The notes under the pieces: model-generated
Databases searched by the model: none
What the model was told of the DNA's origin: nothing
The model's input: only the letters and a program-made list of their open reading frames with translations
Part shown: positions 24,922-33,039 of the stretch, in pieces
Layout: each line of letters starts with the position of its first letter
Position numbering within the stretch: the stretch's first letter is position 1
Source of the DNA: Alistipes timonensis
Lineage (GTDB): Bacteria; Bacteroidota; Bacteroidia; Bacteroidales; Muribaculaceae
Assembly: GCA_023663385.1 (NCBI GenBank)
Contig: JAMPHO010000001.1
Location: 19,324 to 71,368, forward strand
Direction of reading: 5' to 3'
Length of the DNA: 52,045 nt
Made by a program: the position numbers and the translations under genes

Positions 24922-26055
24922 ATGAGCGGCAAGCGACCATACACTTTCGACCGGGTGGTGAGGATTCTCGCCGGATGCGCCATGGCTGCCGGAGCCGTGT
25001 GGCTTATCAACGTGTTGGCCAACGTGCTACTGCCGTTCTGCCTGGCGTGCCTTATAGCCTACCTCCTTGAGCCGCTGGTGCGCCTCGTAGGCAGGGTGCT
25101 CCATATCAAGGGGCGGTTCATACCTATAGTGGTCACGCTGGCGCTCGTCACCGGGGCGCTCGTCGGCATCGGCTACCTCGTAGTTCCCTCGGCCATAAGC
25201 GAGCTCAAACAACTCGAAGCGATGGTCAAGGCCGACCACGGGGGCGAAAGCGGGCTGGCGTTCCTCCCCGACGACGTGATACACACCATAACCGACTACG
25301 TCGCCTCGCTAAACCTCTCGAAAATGCTCGAAGGAAGCCATTGGGGCGCGATCCTATCGACCGGGGGCTCGTTTCTCTCAGCCGTAGTGAGCTTTCTGCT
25401 TCACACCCTGGAATGGTTGCTGACATTCATATATGTGGTGTTCATACTCCTCGACTACGAGCACCTTATGAAGGGGTTCCGCCTCCTGGTGCCTCCGAAA
25501 TACCGCCCGATGGCCTATCAGATCGGCGATGACATTAAGGACAGCATGAACCGCTACTTCCGCGGCCAGGCACTGATAGCGCTCTGCGCGGCGGTGTTCT
25601 ACTGCGTGGGGTTCTCGATTGTGGGAATACCGATGGCCGTGGTGCTCGGCATACTCGTCGGAGTTCTGTACTTGATACCCTACTTCCAATACGTCACGCT
25701 GATACCCGTCGCGATGGTCTGCTTCATAGTGTCGATGGCGGGGGAGGCGAGTTTCTGGCCCGAGCTTGGCAAATGCCTGCTGGTGTACCTGGTGAGCCAG
25801 TGCGTTTGCGACTACATCCTCACCCCGAAGATCATGGGGAAGACCATGGGACTCAACCCGGCCATAATACTGCTGTCGCTCTCGGTGTGGGGCACGCTGT
25901 TAGGCTTGATAGGTATGATCATAGCCCTGCCGCTCACCACCCTGCTCCTCTCCTATTACCAGCGCTACGTCATAAACCGCTCCGACTCCTCCCCCGCCGA
26001 GAAGCAGCTCGACTCCAAAACCCTCGACGACATTACCAAAACCGGCCCCCACTGA
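24922..26055 (+). CDS. AI-2E family (PerM/TqsA-like, UPF0118) membrane transporter
   Basis: A 377-residue integral membrane protein with about eight hydrophobic helices. It matches the AI-2E exporter superfamily: N-terminal pair of helices (WLINVLANVLLPFCLACLIAYLLEPLVRLV), a central soluble loop (about 85-150), and the conserved C-terminal region with PYFQYVTLIPVAMVCF, LTPKIMGKTMGLNPAIILLSLSVWGTLLGLIGMIIALPLT. Members export diverse small molecules or ions; autoinducer-2 export is shown for only a few. It has no clear functional link to the neighbouring polysaccharide locus and is convergent with the next gene. Confidence 0.88.
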   Translation: MSGKRPYTFDRVVRILAGCAMAAGAVWLINVLANVLLPFCLACLIAYLLEPLVRLVGRVLHIKGRFIPIVVTLALVTGALVGIGYLVVPSAISELKQLEAMVKADHGGESGLAFLPDDVIHTITDYVASLNLSKMLEGSHWGAILSTGGSFLSAVVSFLLHTLEWLLTFIYVVFILLDYEHLMKGFRLLVPPKYRPMAYQIGDDIKDSMNRYFRGQALIALCAAVFYCVGFSIVGIPMAVVLGILVGVLYLIPYFQYVTLIPVAMVCFIVSMAGEASFWPELGKCLLVYLVSQCVCDYILTPKIMGKTMGLNPAIILLSLSVWGTLLGLIGMIIALPLTTLLLSYYQRYVINRSDSSPAEKQLDSKTLDDITKTGPH

Positions 26056-26076
26056 CCCCCTGCCCCGCAAAAAACA

Positions 26077-26107
26077 CAGGCCCGGCGCTGTGGGTGCGCC
26101 GGGCCTG
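26077..26107 (-). terminator. terminator between convergent genes
   Basis: A 12-bp stem (26077-26088 with 26096-26107) with a 7-nt loop. On the minus strand it is followed by TGTTTTTTG, so it serves the large secreted-protein gene best, and may act in both directions. Confidence 0.75.
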
Positions 26108-26131
26108 GAGTGTGTTGTATTTCGCGGGGGA

Positions 26132-29100
26132 TTATTTCACGGGGAGCTTTACGGTGTGGCCGTCGAGGGTGACGAGGTAGATGCCGGGGCTGAGGGGTAT
26201 CTCAACCGAGGAGCCGCCGAGGTCGCCGCTGAAGAGAGAGACGCCCGATACCGAATGAACGCTGACGCTCGAAGCGTCCTCAACGAGGATGCCGCCGGGC
26301 ACGGCCACGGCTCTGCCGGAAACTGCCGTCACGCCTTCAACCGACGACTCGCCGGCCACGATTACCGCGGCGTTGCTCCGAGTGGATTCCGAGGGGGTGA
26401 GGGTGGTCACATGGTAGGTATAGCGGGTGCCGGTCTGGGCGGTGGCGTCGAAGTACTCGCGGTCGGTGGTGGTCGCGAGCTTCACGCCGTCGCGGTAAAC
26501 GTTGTACGACTCCACGGTGTGCTGGTCGGCGGCGGAGACAAACTTGACGTCGTCGATCATCACGCCGAACATATCATGGCTGACGTAGTTGATCGCGAAA
26601 TACTTGGCGTCGGCGGGGAGGCGGAACTCATATTTCTGCCAGCCGAACTTCTGCTTGAGTATGGTGGACACCTCGGTGAAGGCCGCGGGGTCGGCGGTTG
26701 TCGAGGAGCTCATGACGCGCACGGTCTCGGGATAGGTCTCGGAGATGATGTTGAGGTAGAACGACATATAGCTGCCACCCTCGGTAACGGGCGAAATGAG
26801 CCAGTCGTTTGCCGGGTCGGGCTTGACATCGCCGATAATCTCGGGGCAGGTAGCGAGGAGGTATTTGTCACCAGTAGCGGCCTCAAGACCCTCCCCTACC
26901 CTGTTGGCGTTGACTACGAGGAACGCCTTGGGAAGCTGCTCGTTTGGCATAACCTGGTTGGAGAACTTATACACGCTCTTGCCGTCGCCGTCGTAGGCGG
27001 TGAACGCGCCCATCTCGGTGCCGTAGTAGAAGTCGTCAAGCTGCTCGAACGACTCGGTGAGGGTTTTGTTGAGCACCGGTTCCTCCCAGCTCAGTATCAC
27101 TCCGCCGTCGCGGGAGTTGGCTCCGAGAGTGGTGACCACGGGGAGTTCCGGGCGGCGCACATGACACACGGCGGAAGCTAAGTCGTTGGAGGGAACCTCG
27201 TCGCCCGAAACGAGCTCGGCCTTTATGGTTAGCTCGGCGTCAATCTGCTCGGTCGGCGGGGTGAACATCCAGTCGACGCTCTTTTCGGCACCGAGGGGGA
27301 TGCTCTCGACGGCAACTTCCTGGCTGGCGAGCTCGGTGCCGTCAGGCGCGGCGGCGGTGAAGCGCACCTTGGGGGCCACGGCGTTGAAGCCGAGATTGGC
27401 CACGCGGGCCGAGAACTTGGCGGCGGTACCGGCCACAAGAGGGTCGGCCGAGGTTACTTCGAGCACCGCGAGGTCGGTGGCGGCGGAAACGGCAACCTGG
27501 TAGGAGTCAATGGCGTAGACGTAGTCAACGTCGGCAAGCTCAACGTCGATGACGAACTGCACCCAGTCCTTCCCCTGGAACTGGGCCGGGAGGGGGTAAG
27601 TTACCTCCATCCAGTCGGTGGCCGTCGAGCAGTTGATCGTGCCGAGGTGCACGAGTTCCTCGGTGTCGTAATTGCGGGCGTAAACGTCCATATTCGACGC
27701 GTAGGAGGCGTATCTCATAGCCTTGATGGTAAACGCCACATTGCCTAACCCCTTGGTGGAGAATTTCGGCAGCGACACGCGCCCCATTGTCGAGCCTTCG
27801 TCGAAGGGGCTGTAGGCCATCAGGGCGCTCTTATTACCGTCGGGCACGCACCCCGAGGGGTCGCTGATCATCCAACGGCCGGAATAGCCGTCGGGGCGCT
27901 GGATGGTGAGCGGCGTGTACTTCATATCGAGATTGTCGAAGCGCTCGATGGCGGGGAGGGCGTAGGGGGTGCCGAGCATTTCGGACACATATACGGGATC
28001 CTGGTCGATCCAGGCGGTCTCGTCCTGGCTGACACCCGCGGCGTTGCGCGAGAGCACTTTCAGCTTAGTGGTGCGGAGCTTGGCCCCGGGCTCCATAGTG
28101 TAAGTGTAGGTCAGTTCGCCGCTTACGGTGGCGAGCTCGCGGAAGTCGCCGTCGGGTCCGTCATTGAGGTAGACGATGTAGTCGAGATTGGAGAAATCGA
28201 CGTAGCCGCCATCCTTACCCTCGGTGGGAGGGGTCCAGGTGATGGTCATCGACATATTGTCGGGGGTGAGTGTGGCCGCAAGGTCGTGTACGCGCATCGG
28301 GAGCACAACCCCGGTATATACCGTCAGGGGTACCGGTTCACCTTCGAGGTCGCCATCGACCTTGACACTGATGGCGTTGTCACCCTGATTGGTGGCTACC
28401 GACTGGCTCACAGGCGCTCCGGGCATAGCCTTAACCACTTTAGTATCGGCCGGGGAGGTGATAGTGGCGGTAAGTTCCTTGGCGGGGAGCTGCTGGCCAT
28501 TCATTGCCGTAGAGGGCATGGTGAAGGCCACGGTGGCCGACAAGCCCCCGGCCTCGGCGGGAGTCACGATAATGTCGGTGGGCTGCATAGGTGCCGCGGC
28601 GCTGCTGGCCATAGCCTTGATGGATAGATTCTTGAATGTGGCGGGCCATGGGGTTACCTCCTTGGTCTCCATTGGCGACACGCAGTGGATACCTATATAA
28701 TAGGTGCCGGCGGCGCCAGGAACGGCGAACTGCAGGGCCTGAGAGAACGGGGTATCCTTTTTGGTGACGTAGAACCCTTCGATTTTGCCGATGAGCGTTG
28801 TCATGGCCTCGGCGGTCGGCGCGGTGCCGATATAGAACTCGAAAGTCGACTGCCAGCTCGGCCCGGCCATATTCTGCTGGAGCGTGAAAGCCATCTCGTA
28901 GTTGGAGGACACATCCTCGAAGCGGAGCCCGGGCGTAATGGCCCAGTCGTCATTGTCAACCTTAAAGGCCGCGGGCGAGGTAAGGCCTCCAGCCTGGTAT
29001 CTCCACTTCTGCCCGTCTTCGTTGGCGTCGATGATTGTGAAATAGCTGATGTCGTCCTGCGTCAGGGCCATCTCCAGCGGGAGGTCAACGGAAAATACCG

Positions 29101-29221
29101 GGGCTTTCTGCTGCGTTTTGGCCGGCGCGGTGGCCGCGCGCTCGAAACCGACACCCGCGACTAACGCGGGAACCGTCAGCATCGCCGAAGCTAACGCCGC
29201 CGCAAAGATTGATCTTTTCAT
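26132..29221 (-). CDS. large secreted protein with FnIII/jelly-roll-like domains and C-terminal sorting-type tail
   Basis: A 1029-residue exported protein; the ATG at 29221 gives the signal peptide MKRSIFAAALASAMLTVPAL, whereas a frame 25 codons longer puts charged residues ahead of it. Two regions (near residues 50-190 and about 760-900) resemble 'choice-of-anchor' jelly-roll domains (for example YYGTEMGAFTAYDGDG, NDWLISPVTEGGSYMSFYLN). FnIII-like strands lie between (TITWTPPTEGKDGGYVDF, VILSWEEPVLN) and a CARDB-like segment follows LAVLEVTSADPLVAG. The end (VSVHSVSGVSLFSG...SPGIYLVTL) is a T9SS type A-like sorting module. No enzyme motif is visible; adhesin or surface scaffold is a guess. 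Confidence 0.7.
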   Translation of the reverse strand: MKRSIFAAALASAMLTVPALVAGVGFERAATAPAKTQQKAPVFSVDLPLEMALTQDDISYFTIIDANEDGQKWRYQAGGLTSPAAFKVDNDDWAITPGLRFEDVSSNYEMAFTLQQNMAGPSWQSTFEFYIGTAPTAEAMTTLIGKIEGFYVTKKDTPFSQALQFAVPGAAGTYYIGIHCVSPMETKEVTPWPATFKNLSIKAMASSAAAPMQPTDIIVTPAEAGGLSATVAFTMPSTAMNGQQLPAKELTATITSPADTKVVKAMPGAPVSQSVATNQGDNAISVKVDGDLEGEPVPLTVYTGVVLPMRVHDLAATLTPDNMSMTITWTPPTEGKDGGYVDFSNLDYIVYLNDGPDGDFRELATVSGELTYTYTMEPGAKLRTTKLKVLSRNAAGVSQDETAWIDQDPVYVSEMLGTPYALPAIERFDNLDMKYTPLTIQRPDGYSGRWMISDPSGCVPDGNKSALMAYSPFDEGSTMGRVSLPKFSTKGLGNVAFTIKAMRYASYASNMDVYARNYDTEELVHLGTINCSTATDWMEVTYPLPAQFQGKDWVQFVIDVELADVDYVYAIDSYQVAVSAATDLAVLEVTSADPLVAGTAAKFSARVANLGFNAVAPKVRFTAAAPDGTELASQEVAVESIPLGAEKSVDWMFTPPTEQIDAELTIKAELVSGDEVPSNDLASAVCHVRRPELPVVTTLGANSRDGGVILSWEEPVLNKTLTESFEQLDDFYYGTEMGAFTAYDGDGKSVYKFSNQVMPNEQLPKAFLVVNANRVGEGLEAATGDKYLLATCPEIIGDVKPDPANDWLISPVTEGGSYMSFYLNIISETYPETVRVMSSSTTADPAAFTEVSTILKQKFGWQKYEFRLPADAKYFAINYVSHDMFGVMIDDVKFVSAADQHTVESYNVYRDGVKLATTTDREYFDATAQTGTRYTYHVTTLTPSESTRSNAAVIVAGESSVEGVTAVSGRAVAVPGGILVEDASSVSVHSVSGVSLFSGDLGGSSVEIPLSPGIYLVTLDGHTVKLPVK

Positions 29222-29292
29222 AGTGATATTGAGTTGGTGATTGTATAATCGGAGACTTATGCGCTCAAAGGTATGTATAATTCTTAAAAAAT

Positions 29293-29325
29293 GCAAACCG
29301 CCGGAATAATTTTCCGGCGGTTTGC
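29293..29325 (-). terminator. terminator of the rhamnose mutarotase unit
   Basis: A perfect 14-bp stem (29293-29306 with 29312-29325), 5-nt loop, followed on the minus strand by ATTTTTTAAG. A T-run also follows in the other sense, so it could work both ways. Confidence 0.85.
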
Positions 29326-29378
29326 TAAAAAAAATATCATCACGGCGGCAAATTGCCGCCCACTGGGCATTTTCGCCA

Positions 29379-29762
29379 TCAGTCGGGCAGGTTGAACACC
29401 CGCTCCATAGGTTTCCACTTCTGAGCCGAAGTCTGCCCCGGCTCGGCAGCCTGGAAGATTGACATATAGTCCTCCCACTCCTGCTGACGGGGCAGCGAGG
29501 CGAGGCGCTCCATGGCCGAGTCCCAGTCGAAGTCGAGCGGAGTCTCCACGATCATAAACGCCCTGTTGCCAAGGAGGTATATATCCATTTCGAGAATACC
29601 CACCTTCCTGATTCCGGCGAGAATCTCGGGCCACACGGCGGCGTGGCGGCGGCGGTACTCGGCCACCAGGGCCGGGTCGTCGCGGAGGTCGAGTGTCTGG
29701 CAGTAGCGCTTCACCGGGCATCCGTACTCCTTTACGCCGTAGCCCGAATCCTTAGTTCCCAT
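29379..29762 (-). CDS. rhaM: L-rhamnose mutarotase (RhaM family)
   Basis: A 127-residue enzyme interconverting alpha and beta anomers of L-rhamnose (some relatives act on L-fucose). It has the family motif YRRRHAAVWPEIL with the conserved His40, then LEMDIYLLGNRAFMIVET, RQQEWEDYM and W-x-P-M-E-R-V-F-x-L at the end. It is about 20 residues longer than typical at the N-terminus, with no alternative ATG before KRYCQTLDL. It lies 29 nt downstream of surE on the same strand and ends in a strong terminator. No rhamnose catabolic genes are nearby, so its pathway context is elsewhere. Confidence 0.88.
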   Translation of the reverse strand: MGTKDSGYGVKEYGCPVKRYCQTLDLRDDPALVAEYRRRHAAVWPEILAGIRKVGILEMDIYLLGNRAFMIVETPLDFDWDSAMERLASLPRQQEWEDYMSIFQAAEPGQTSAQKWKPMERVFNLPD

Positions 29763-29791
29763 TTCGCGGTTATAAGTAAGTGTTTAAATAA

Positions 29792-30553
29792 TCAGTCGAG
29801 CAGCCGGGAGATTCCAGCGACAGCCTCCAGGGCGTTCTGGTCGGGGCGCGTCGGCACCGCGGTTGCGTAGTTCCGGGCGAGCCAGTAGAGGTCGGTGTCG
29901 TCGGCGTCGGGTTCCTCGTTGATCTGCTTGCCGGTGAGCCAGTAGAACGGCTTGCCGTGGGGGTCGGTGTACTCCTGGTACTCCTCGGTCCAGCGGCTGC
30001 GGGCCGAGCGCACCACCTTCAGCCCCTCGATTTTCACCTTCGCGGGGAAATTGACATTGAGGCACACCCCCTCGGGAAGCCCCTCGGCCAGCACGCGGCG
30101 CGAAATCTCCGTCACGAACCGCAGACACTCCGAGAAGTCGGCCTGCAGCGAGTGGTGGAGCAGCGAGAAACCGACCGACGGGATATTGTTCATACACCCC
30201 TCGAACACCGCGCCCATCGTGCCGGAGTATATGGCCGAATTGCCCGCGTTCGAGCCATGGTTTATGCCCGCGAGCACCAGCGCCGGGCGGCGTGGCACGA
30301 TATTGTGCATCGCCAGCTTCACGCAGTCGACCGGCGTGCCCGTCACGGAGCGCATCTTCGCGCCGTTATAGTCGGGGTGCTCGATCACCTTTAGGGGCGA
30401 GTTGACCGTCATCGCCGACGACTGCCCCGAATGGGGAGCGTCGGGAGCGACTACCCACACCTCGCCAAGCGACGCCACACAGTCGACCAAGCAGCGCAGC
30501 CCCTTGGCGTCGATGCTGTCGTCGTTCGATATAAGTATCAGTGGTTTCTCCAT
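29792..30553 (-). CDS. surE: 5'/3'-nucleotidase SurE
   Basis: A 253-residue cytoplasmic phosphatase acting on nucleoside 5'- and 3'-monophosphates with a divalent metal. The ATG at 30553 starts right at the family's N-terminus (MEKPLILISNDDS), with the metal-binding Asp11-Asp12. Other family motifs are APDAPHSGQSSAMT, VTGTPVDCVKLAMHN, LVLAGINHGSNAGNSAIYSGTMGAVFEG. The family's usual NDDG is NDDS here. The upstream frame as far as 30607 lies in a leader with a 16-nt direct repeat and is not taken as coding. Confidence 0.93.
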   Translation of the reverse strand: MEKPLILISNDDSIDAKGLRCLVDCVASLGEVWVVAPDAPHSGQSSAMTVNSPLKVIEHPDYNGAKMRSVTGTPVDCVKLAMHNIVPRRPALVLAGINHGSNAGNSAIYSGTMGAVFEGCMNNIPSVGFSLLHHSLQADFSECLRFVTEISRRVLAEGLPEGVCLNVNFPAKVKIEGLKVVRSARSRWTEEYQEYTDPHGKPFYWLTGKQINEEPDADDTDLYWLARNYATAVPTRPDQNALEAVAGISRLLD

Positions 30554-30555
30554 AA

Positions 30556-30602
30556 TTTTTCGATTTTCTTGACAGTTGAACCTGCCTTTTTCGATTTTCT
30601 TG
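30556..30602. repeat. 16-nt direct repeat in the surE leader
   Basis: TTTTTCGATTTTCTTG occurs at 30556-30571 and again at 30587-30602, 31 bp apart, immediately upstream of surE. The proximal copy sits two bases from the start codon, where it could affect translation. Confidence 0.7.
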
Positions 30603-30604
30603 CG

Positions 30605-30612
30605 CAAAGATA
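30605..30612 (-). promoter_or_regulatory. -7 box of surE
   Basis: TATCTTTG on the minus strand matches TAnnTTTG. No TTG is found at -33. It predicts a leader of about 45 nt before the surE start at 30553. Confidence 0.55.
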
Positions 30613-30632
30613 CAAAAAAATCGCCGAAAATT

Positions 30633-30662
30633 TTGCCAGTTCAAAAAAAGCGCGTACCTTTG
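30633..30662 (+). promoter_or_regulatory. promoter of tRNA-Gln
   Basis: TTG (30633-30635), 19 nt, then TACCTTTG (30655-30662): a full Bacteroidetes primary-sigma promoter. It is back-to-back with the surE promoter. The predicted transcript has about 100 nt of leader before the tRNA. Confidence 0.75.
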
Positions 30663-30770
30663 CACACGTCAAACGGAGACAGCGCCTCAGCGGAGGCCGC
30701 CCGCCAGCCCGGCTCCCTCCAGCCATCCCGGTCAGGCGACCGAAAGCTCCGATTGACGACAAAACTTAAT

Positions 30771-30841
30771 TGCCTTGTGGTGTAATGGTAGCACGTCGGA
30801 TTCTGGTTCCGCCTGTGAGGGTTCGAATCCTTCCAAGGCAA
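30771..30841 (+). tRNA. tRNA-Gln (anticodon CTG)
   Basis: 71 nt. Acceptor TGCCTTG (30771-30777) pairs with CAAGGCA (30834-30840), discriminator A30841; T-arm GTTCGAATC; anticodon loop TTCTGGT with CTG at 30803-30805. CCA is not encoded. Confidence 0.93.
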
Positions 30842-30846
30842 CACTG

Positions 30847-30871
30847 AAAGTGGAGGCACACCCTCCACTTT
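30847..30871 (+). terminator. terminator after tRNA-Gln
   Basis: A 10-bp stem (30847-30856 with 30862-30871), 5-nt loop, then TTATTT. Confidence 0.8.
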
Positions 30872-30906
30872 TTATTTCCCCGAAGCGCCCTCCGGCGCCC
30901 GCGGAC

Positions 30907-30980
30907 GGTCCTATAGCTCAGTTGGTTAGAGCAACAGACTCATAATCTGTGGGTCCTAGGTTCAAGCCCTAGTGGGACCA
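30907..30980 (+). tRNA. tRNA with CAT anticodon (elongator Met most likely; Ile2 not excluded)
   Basis: 74 nt. Acceptor GGTCCTA (30907-30913) pairs with TGGGACC (30973-30979, one G-U), discriminator A30980. D-loop AGCTCAGTTGGTTAGAGC, anticodon stem ACAGA/TCTGT, loop CTCATAA with CAT at 30941-30943, T-arm GGTTCAAGCCC. It lacks initiator-tRNA features (no GGG/CCC anticodon stem, paired first base). The same loop occurs in lysidine-modified Ile tRNA. Confidence 0.9.
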
Positions 30981-30990
30981 CCCCACACGA

Positions 30991-31025
30991 AACTCCAATC
31001 ATTTGTGTCCCAAATGATTGGAGTT
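30991..31025 (+). terminator. terminator after the CAT-anticodon tRNA
   Basis: A perfect 15-bp stem (30991-31005 with 31011-31025), 5-nt loop, followed by TTTGCTTTA. Confidence 0.9.
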
Positions 31026-31054
31026 TTTGCTTTATCCAACTCCCCCACCGTCCT

Positions 31055-31678
31055 ATGATTGACGAATCTCTTACTCATTATATCAAAACCAACATTCTGC
31101 CGCGGTATGACGCTTTTGACGCGGCCCATCAGCGCGGCCACGTCGATATGGTCATCGAGCAGAGTATGGCGATCGCGGCCGTCCTCAATGTGGATATGAA
31201 TATGGTCTACACGATAGCCGCTTATCACGACACCGGGTTGACGGCCGACCGCGAGACGCACCATCTTGTGTCGTGCAGGATTGTCCGTGAGGACAAGCGG
31301 CTGCGCGACTGGTTCAATGAGGATCAGATTGAGACTATGGCTCAGGCGTGTGAGGACCACCGGGCGTCGTCGGACCACGAGCCGCGAAGCATCTATGGCA
31401 AAATCGTTGCCGAGTCCGACCGTTTCATAGACCCCGACACCATCATTCTGCGCACGGTGCAATACGGACTCGCCTACTACCCGGAGCTTGACAAGGAGGG
31501 GCACTGGCAACGCACCCTCGACCATCTTCATGATAAGTATGCCGAAGGCGGCTACCTCCGGCTATGGTTTGAGAACAGTCCCAATGCCGTACGTCTCAAT
31601 GCCTTGCGGGAAACCATCAAAAACAAACCGCTTCTCCGCGAGAAGTTCGACCACCTTTTTGACTCACTGACGAAATGA
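31055..31678 (+). CDS. HD-domain metal-dependent phosphohydrolase
   Basis: A 207-residue soluble protein. The HD-domain ligands are visible: an early His in AAHQRGHVDMV, the doublet in IAAYHDTG (near residue 60), and DHRASSD/ADRFID further on. The family hydrolyses phosphate esters, often of nucleotides; the substrate here is unknown. It overlaps the next gene by four bases (ATGA), a sign of coupled translation with the YgbA-like protein. Confidence 0.8.
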   Translation: MIDESLTHYIKTNILPRYDAFDAAHQRGHVDMVIEQSMAIAAVLNVDMNMVYTIAAYHDTGLTADRETHHLVSCRIVREDKRLRDWFNEDQIETMAQACEDHRASSDHEPRSIYGKIVAESDRFIDPDTIILRTVQYGLAYYPELDKEGHWQRTLDHLHDKYAEGGYLRLWFENSPNAVRLNALRETIKNKPLLREKFDHLFDSLTK

Positions 31679-31977
31679 CGCGGATTGAACGCGAACAGCA
31701 TACCGTGGCGCGGATGATTCGTATACACTGCCGTCATAAGGAGCGTAATAGAGAATTATGCGCTGATTGCCAAGTCCTTTTGGAGTATGCCTTGATGCGT
31801 CTGGAGAATTGCCCTTTCGGCGAGAAAAAGACCAGTTGCCGCAAATGCCCGGTGCACTGTTACCGCCCTGATATGAAAGAGCGTATAAAAGCCGAGATGC
31901 GCTATTCGGGGCCGAGAATGATTTACCTTCACCCGACAGCAGCCATACACCATATCATTTCCGAAATCCGACGATAA
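31675..31977 (+). CDS. YgbA-type (nitrous-oxide-stimulated promoter family) protein
   Basis: A 100-residue cysteine-rich protein matching the YgbA_NO family: IEREQHTVARMIRIHC, CADCQVLLEYALMRLENCPFG, TSCRKCPVHCYRPDM, then the signature MRYSGPRMIYLHPTAAIHH. The cysteines (C-x2-C and C-x2-C-x3-C groupings) could bind a metal. In E. coli the homologue is induced by nitric oxide; its activity is not firmly established to my knowledge. It starts inside the HD gene's stop codon and ends one base before the convergent DUF488 gene. Confidence 0.85.
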   Translation: MTRIEREQHTVARMIRIHCRHKERNRELCADCQVLLEYALMRLENCPFGEKKTSCRKCPVHCYRPDMKERIKAEMRYSGPRMIYLHPTAAIHHIISEIRR

Positions 31978-32352
31978 TCATTTTTCCTTTGGGCTATCGC
32001 CGGATAAAAGCAAATCGCGCAGTACCACTGCATTGTTGCGCGCCTCATCACGGGAGGAATAAACAAGCGTTACCCTTGACTTATCACCAATAGCCCTCTT
32101 CAAATCGGCATAGGCCGGATTTGCCAGCAACTCCCGCCTGTAACGCTCCTCAAATTCCGGCCACTCCGCCCGCGGATTGTTATGGAACCATTCCCTCAGC
32201 GCGGTCGACGGGGCGATTTCCTTGTCCCACCAATCATAATGGAAAGTCTCGTGCGACAATCCCCTGGGCCACAACCTATCGACATAGATTCTGAACCCGT
32301 CATCAGGCGTCGCGGGTTCGTAAGCCCGTTTTATGCTTATAATCTGTTTCAT
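31978..32352 (-). CDS. DUF488 (YeaO-like) family protein
   Basis: A 124-residue protein; the ATG at 32352 begins [13 protein letters not shown], the normal family N-terminus. Family motifs are [27 protein letters not shown] and [22 protein letters not shown]. Function is uncharacterised. It is directly convergent with the YgbA-like gene (no gap) and divergent from rubredoxin, and no separate terminator fits between the convergent genes. Confidence 0.85.
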   Translation of the reverse strand: MKQIISIKRAYEPATPDDGFRIYVDRLWPRGLSHETFHYDWWDKEIAPSTALREWFHNNPRAEWPEFEERYRRELLANPAYADLKRAIGDKSRVTLVYSSRDEARNNAVVLRDLLLSGDSPKEK

Positions 32353-32524
32353 AATAATGGAAACAACCCATCCCCCGCAAAGTTTCATCCCTGCTTTCTA
32401 TGAACCTTCGCGCTGCCGAGAGTGTTTAAATAATGCCTTCATATCGTTTGCCCCAACAAGGCACACTCTTGATCTGCGAAGGAGATATGAAACACCTCAC
32501 CAACTAATAATTAAACTGGCAATT

Positions 32525-32686
32525 ATGGATAAATACATCTGCGAAGTATGCGATTGGGTTTATGACCCTGCGATAGGCGACCCCGAAGGAGGCATCGCCC
32601 CCGGAACAAAATTTGAAGACATCCCCGACGACTGGGTTTGCCCCCTCTGCGGAGTAGGCAAAGACCAGTTCAAGAAAGTCGACTAA
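32525..32686 (+). CDS. rubredoxin
   Basis: A 53-residue one-iron electron carrier. Both Fe-binding knuckles are present ([11 protein letters not shown] at C6/C9 and [12 protein letters not shown] at C39/C42), with the family spacing and length. The ATG at 32525 is chosen because it starts exactly at the family N-terminus. In anaerobes rubredoxin delivers electrons to oxygen-, peroxide- or NO-reducing enzymes. Its nearness to a YgbA-type gene suits a stress role, but they are on separate transcripts. Confidence 0.97.
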   Translation: MDKYICEVCDWVYDPAIGDPEGGIAPGTKFEDIPDDWVCPLCGVGKDQFKKVD

Positions 32687-32704
32687 ACGCGCCCCTATAA
32701 GCAA

Positions 32705-32742
32705 CAGGTGCCGGCATATGCTTCCGCGTAAGCCGGCACCTG
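32705..32742 (+). terminator. terminator after rubredoxin
   Basis: A perfect 11-bp stem (32705-32715 with 32732-32742) with a 16-nt loop, followed by CCATTTTC. It lies 19 nt after the rubredoxin stop. Confidence 0.65.
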
Positions 32743-32811
32743 CCATTTTCGCCTCGCCCACCGCGAATACGCGACCAAGGCCGCAAACAAGATAACAGCC
32801 ACCCCCCATAA

Positions 32812-32873
32812 TATACCCCATAGGGTATAATTAACGTCACATTCAATTATTTTATACCCTTTATGGTATAATT
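32812..32873. repeat. two 21-nt palindromic repeats upstream of the recombinase
   Basis: In the 353-nt gap before the recombinase, two related 21-nt units (32812-32832 and 32853-32873) start 41 bp apart, close to four helical turns. They match at 18 of 21 positions and each is an inverted repeat (TATACCC/GGGTATA in the first, TATACC/GGTATA in the second) followed by ATT. The AT-rich setting contrasts with the flanks. They look like a tandem operator or recombinase-binding sites. No gene is supported in the rest of this gap; a minus-strand frame here is not convincing. Confidence 0.6.
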
Positions 32874-33039
32874 TGGATTTAGTTAATGTATATTCGAGGC
32901 ACTTAAATGGGGCTATTATAAGAATAAAACCATTGATGAGAATCGAATCCATCAAGTTTATCACCTTACTTCATCACTCATAACTCTGACTTAATACATA
33001 CTTATATCCGTACTTTTATAGGGTTTTAAATTCGCAATT

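Noticed and set aside
29379..29762. L-rhamnose mutarotase as evidence that the locus degrades ulvan
   Set aside because: It is more than 4 kb away on a separate transcript with surE, and no rhamnosidase or rhamnose catabolic gene is present. Glycosaminoglycan-type substrates remain more likely.
32695..32964. An 89-codon minus-strand frame with one hydrophobic segment upstream of the recombinase
   Set aside because: It runs through the rubredoxin terminator and the palindromic repeats, lacks a recognisable start signal, and matches no family.
30771..33039. tRNA genes about 2 kb from a tyrosine recombinase, suggesting an integrative element with a tRNA attachment site
   Set aside because: No copy of either tRNA 3' end was found elsewhere in the window, and ordinary genes lie between; the recombinase is better explained by the invertible promoter.
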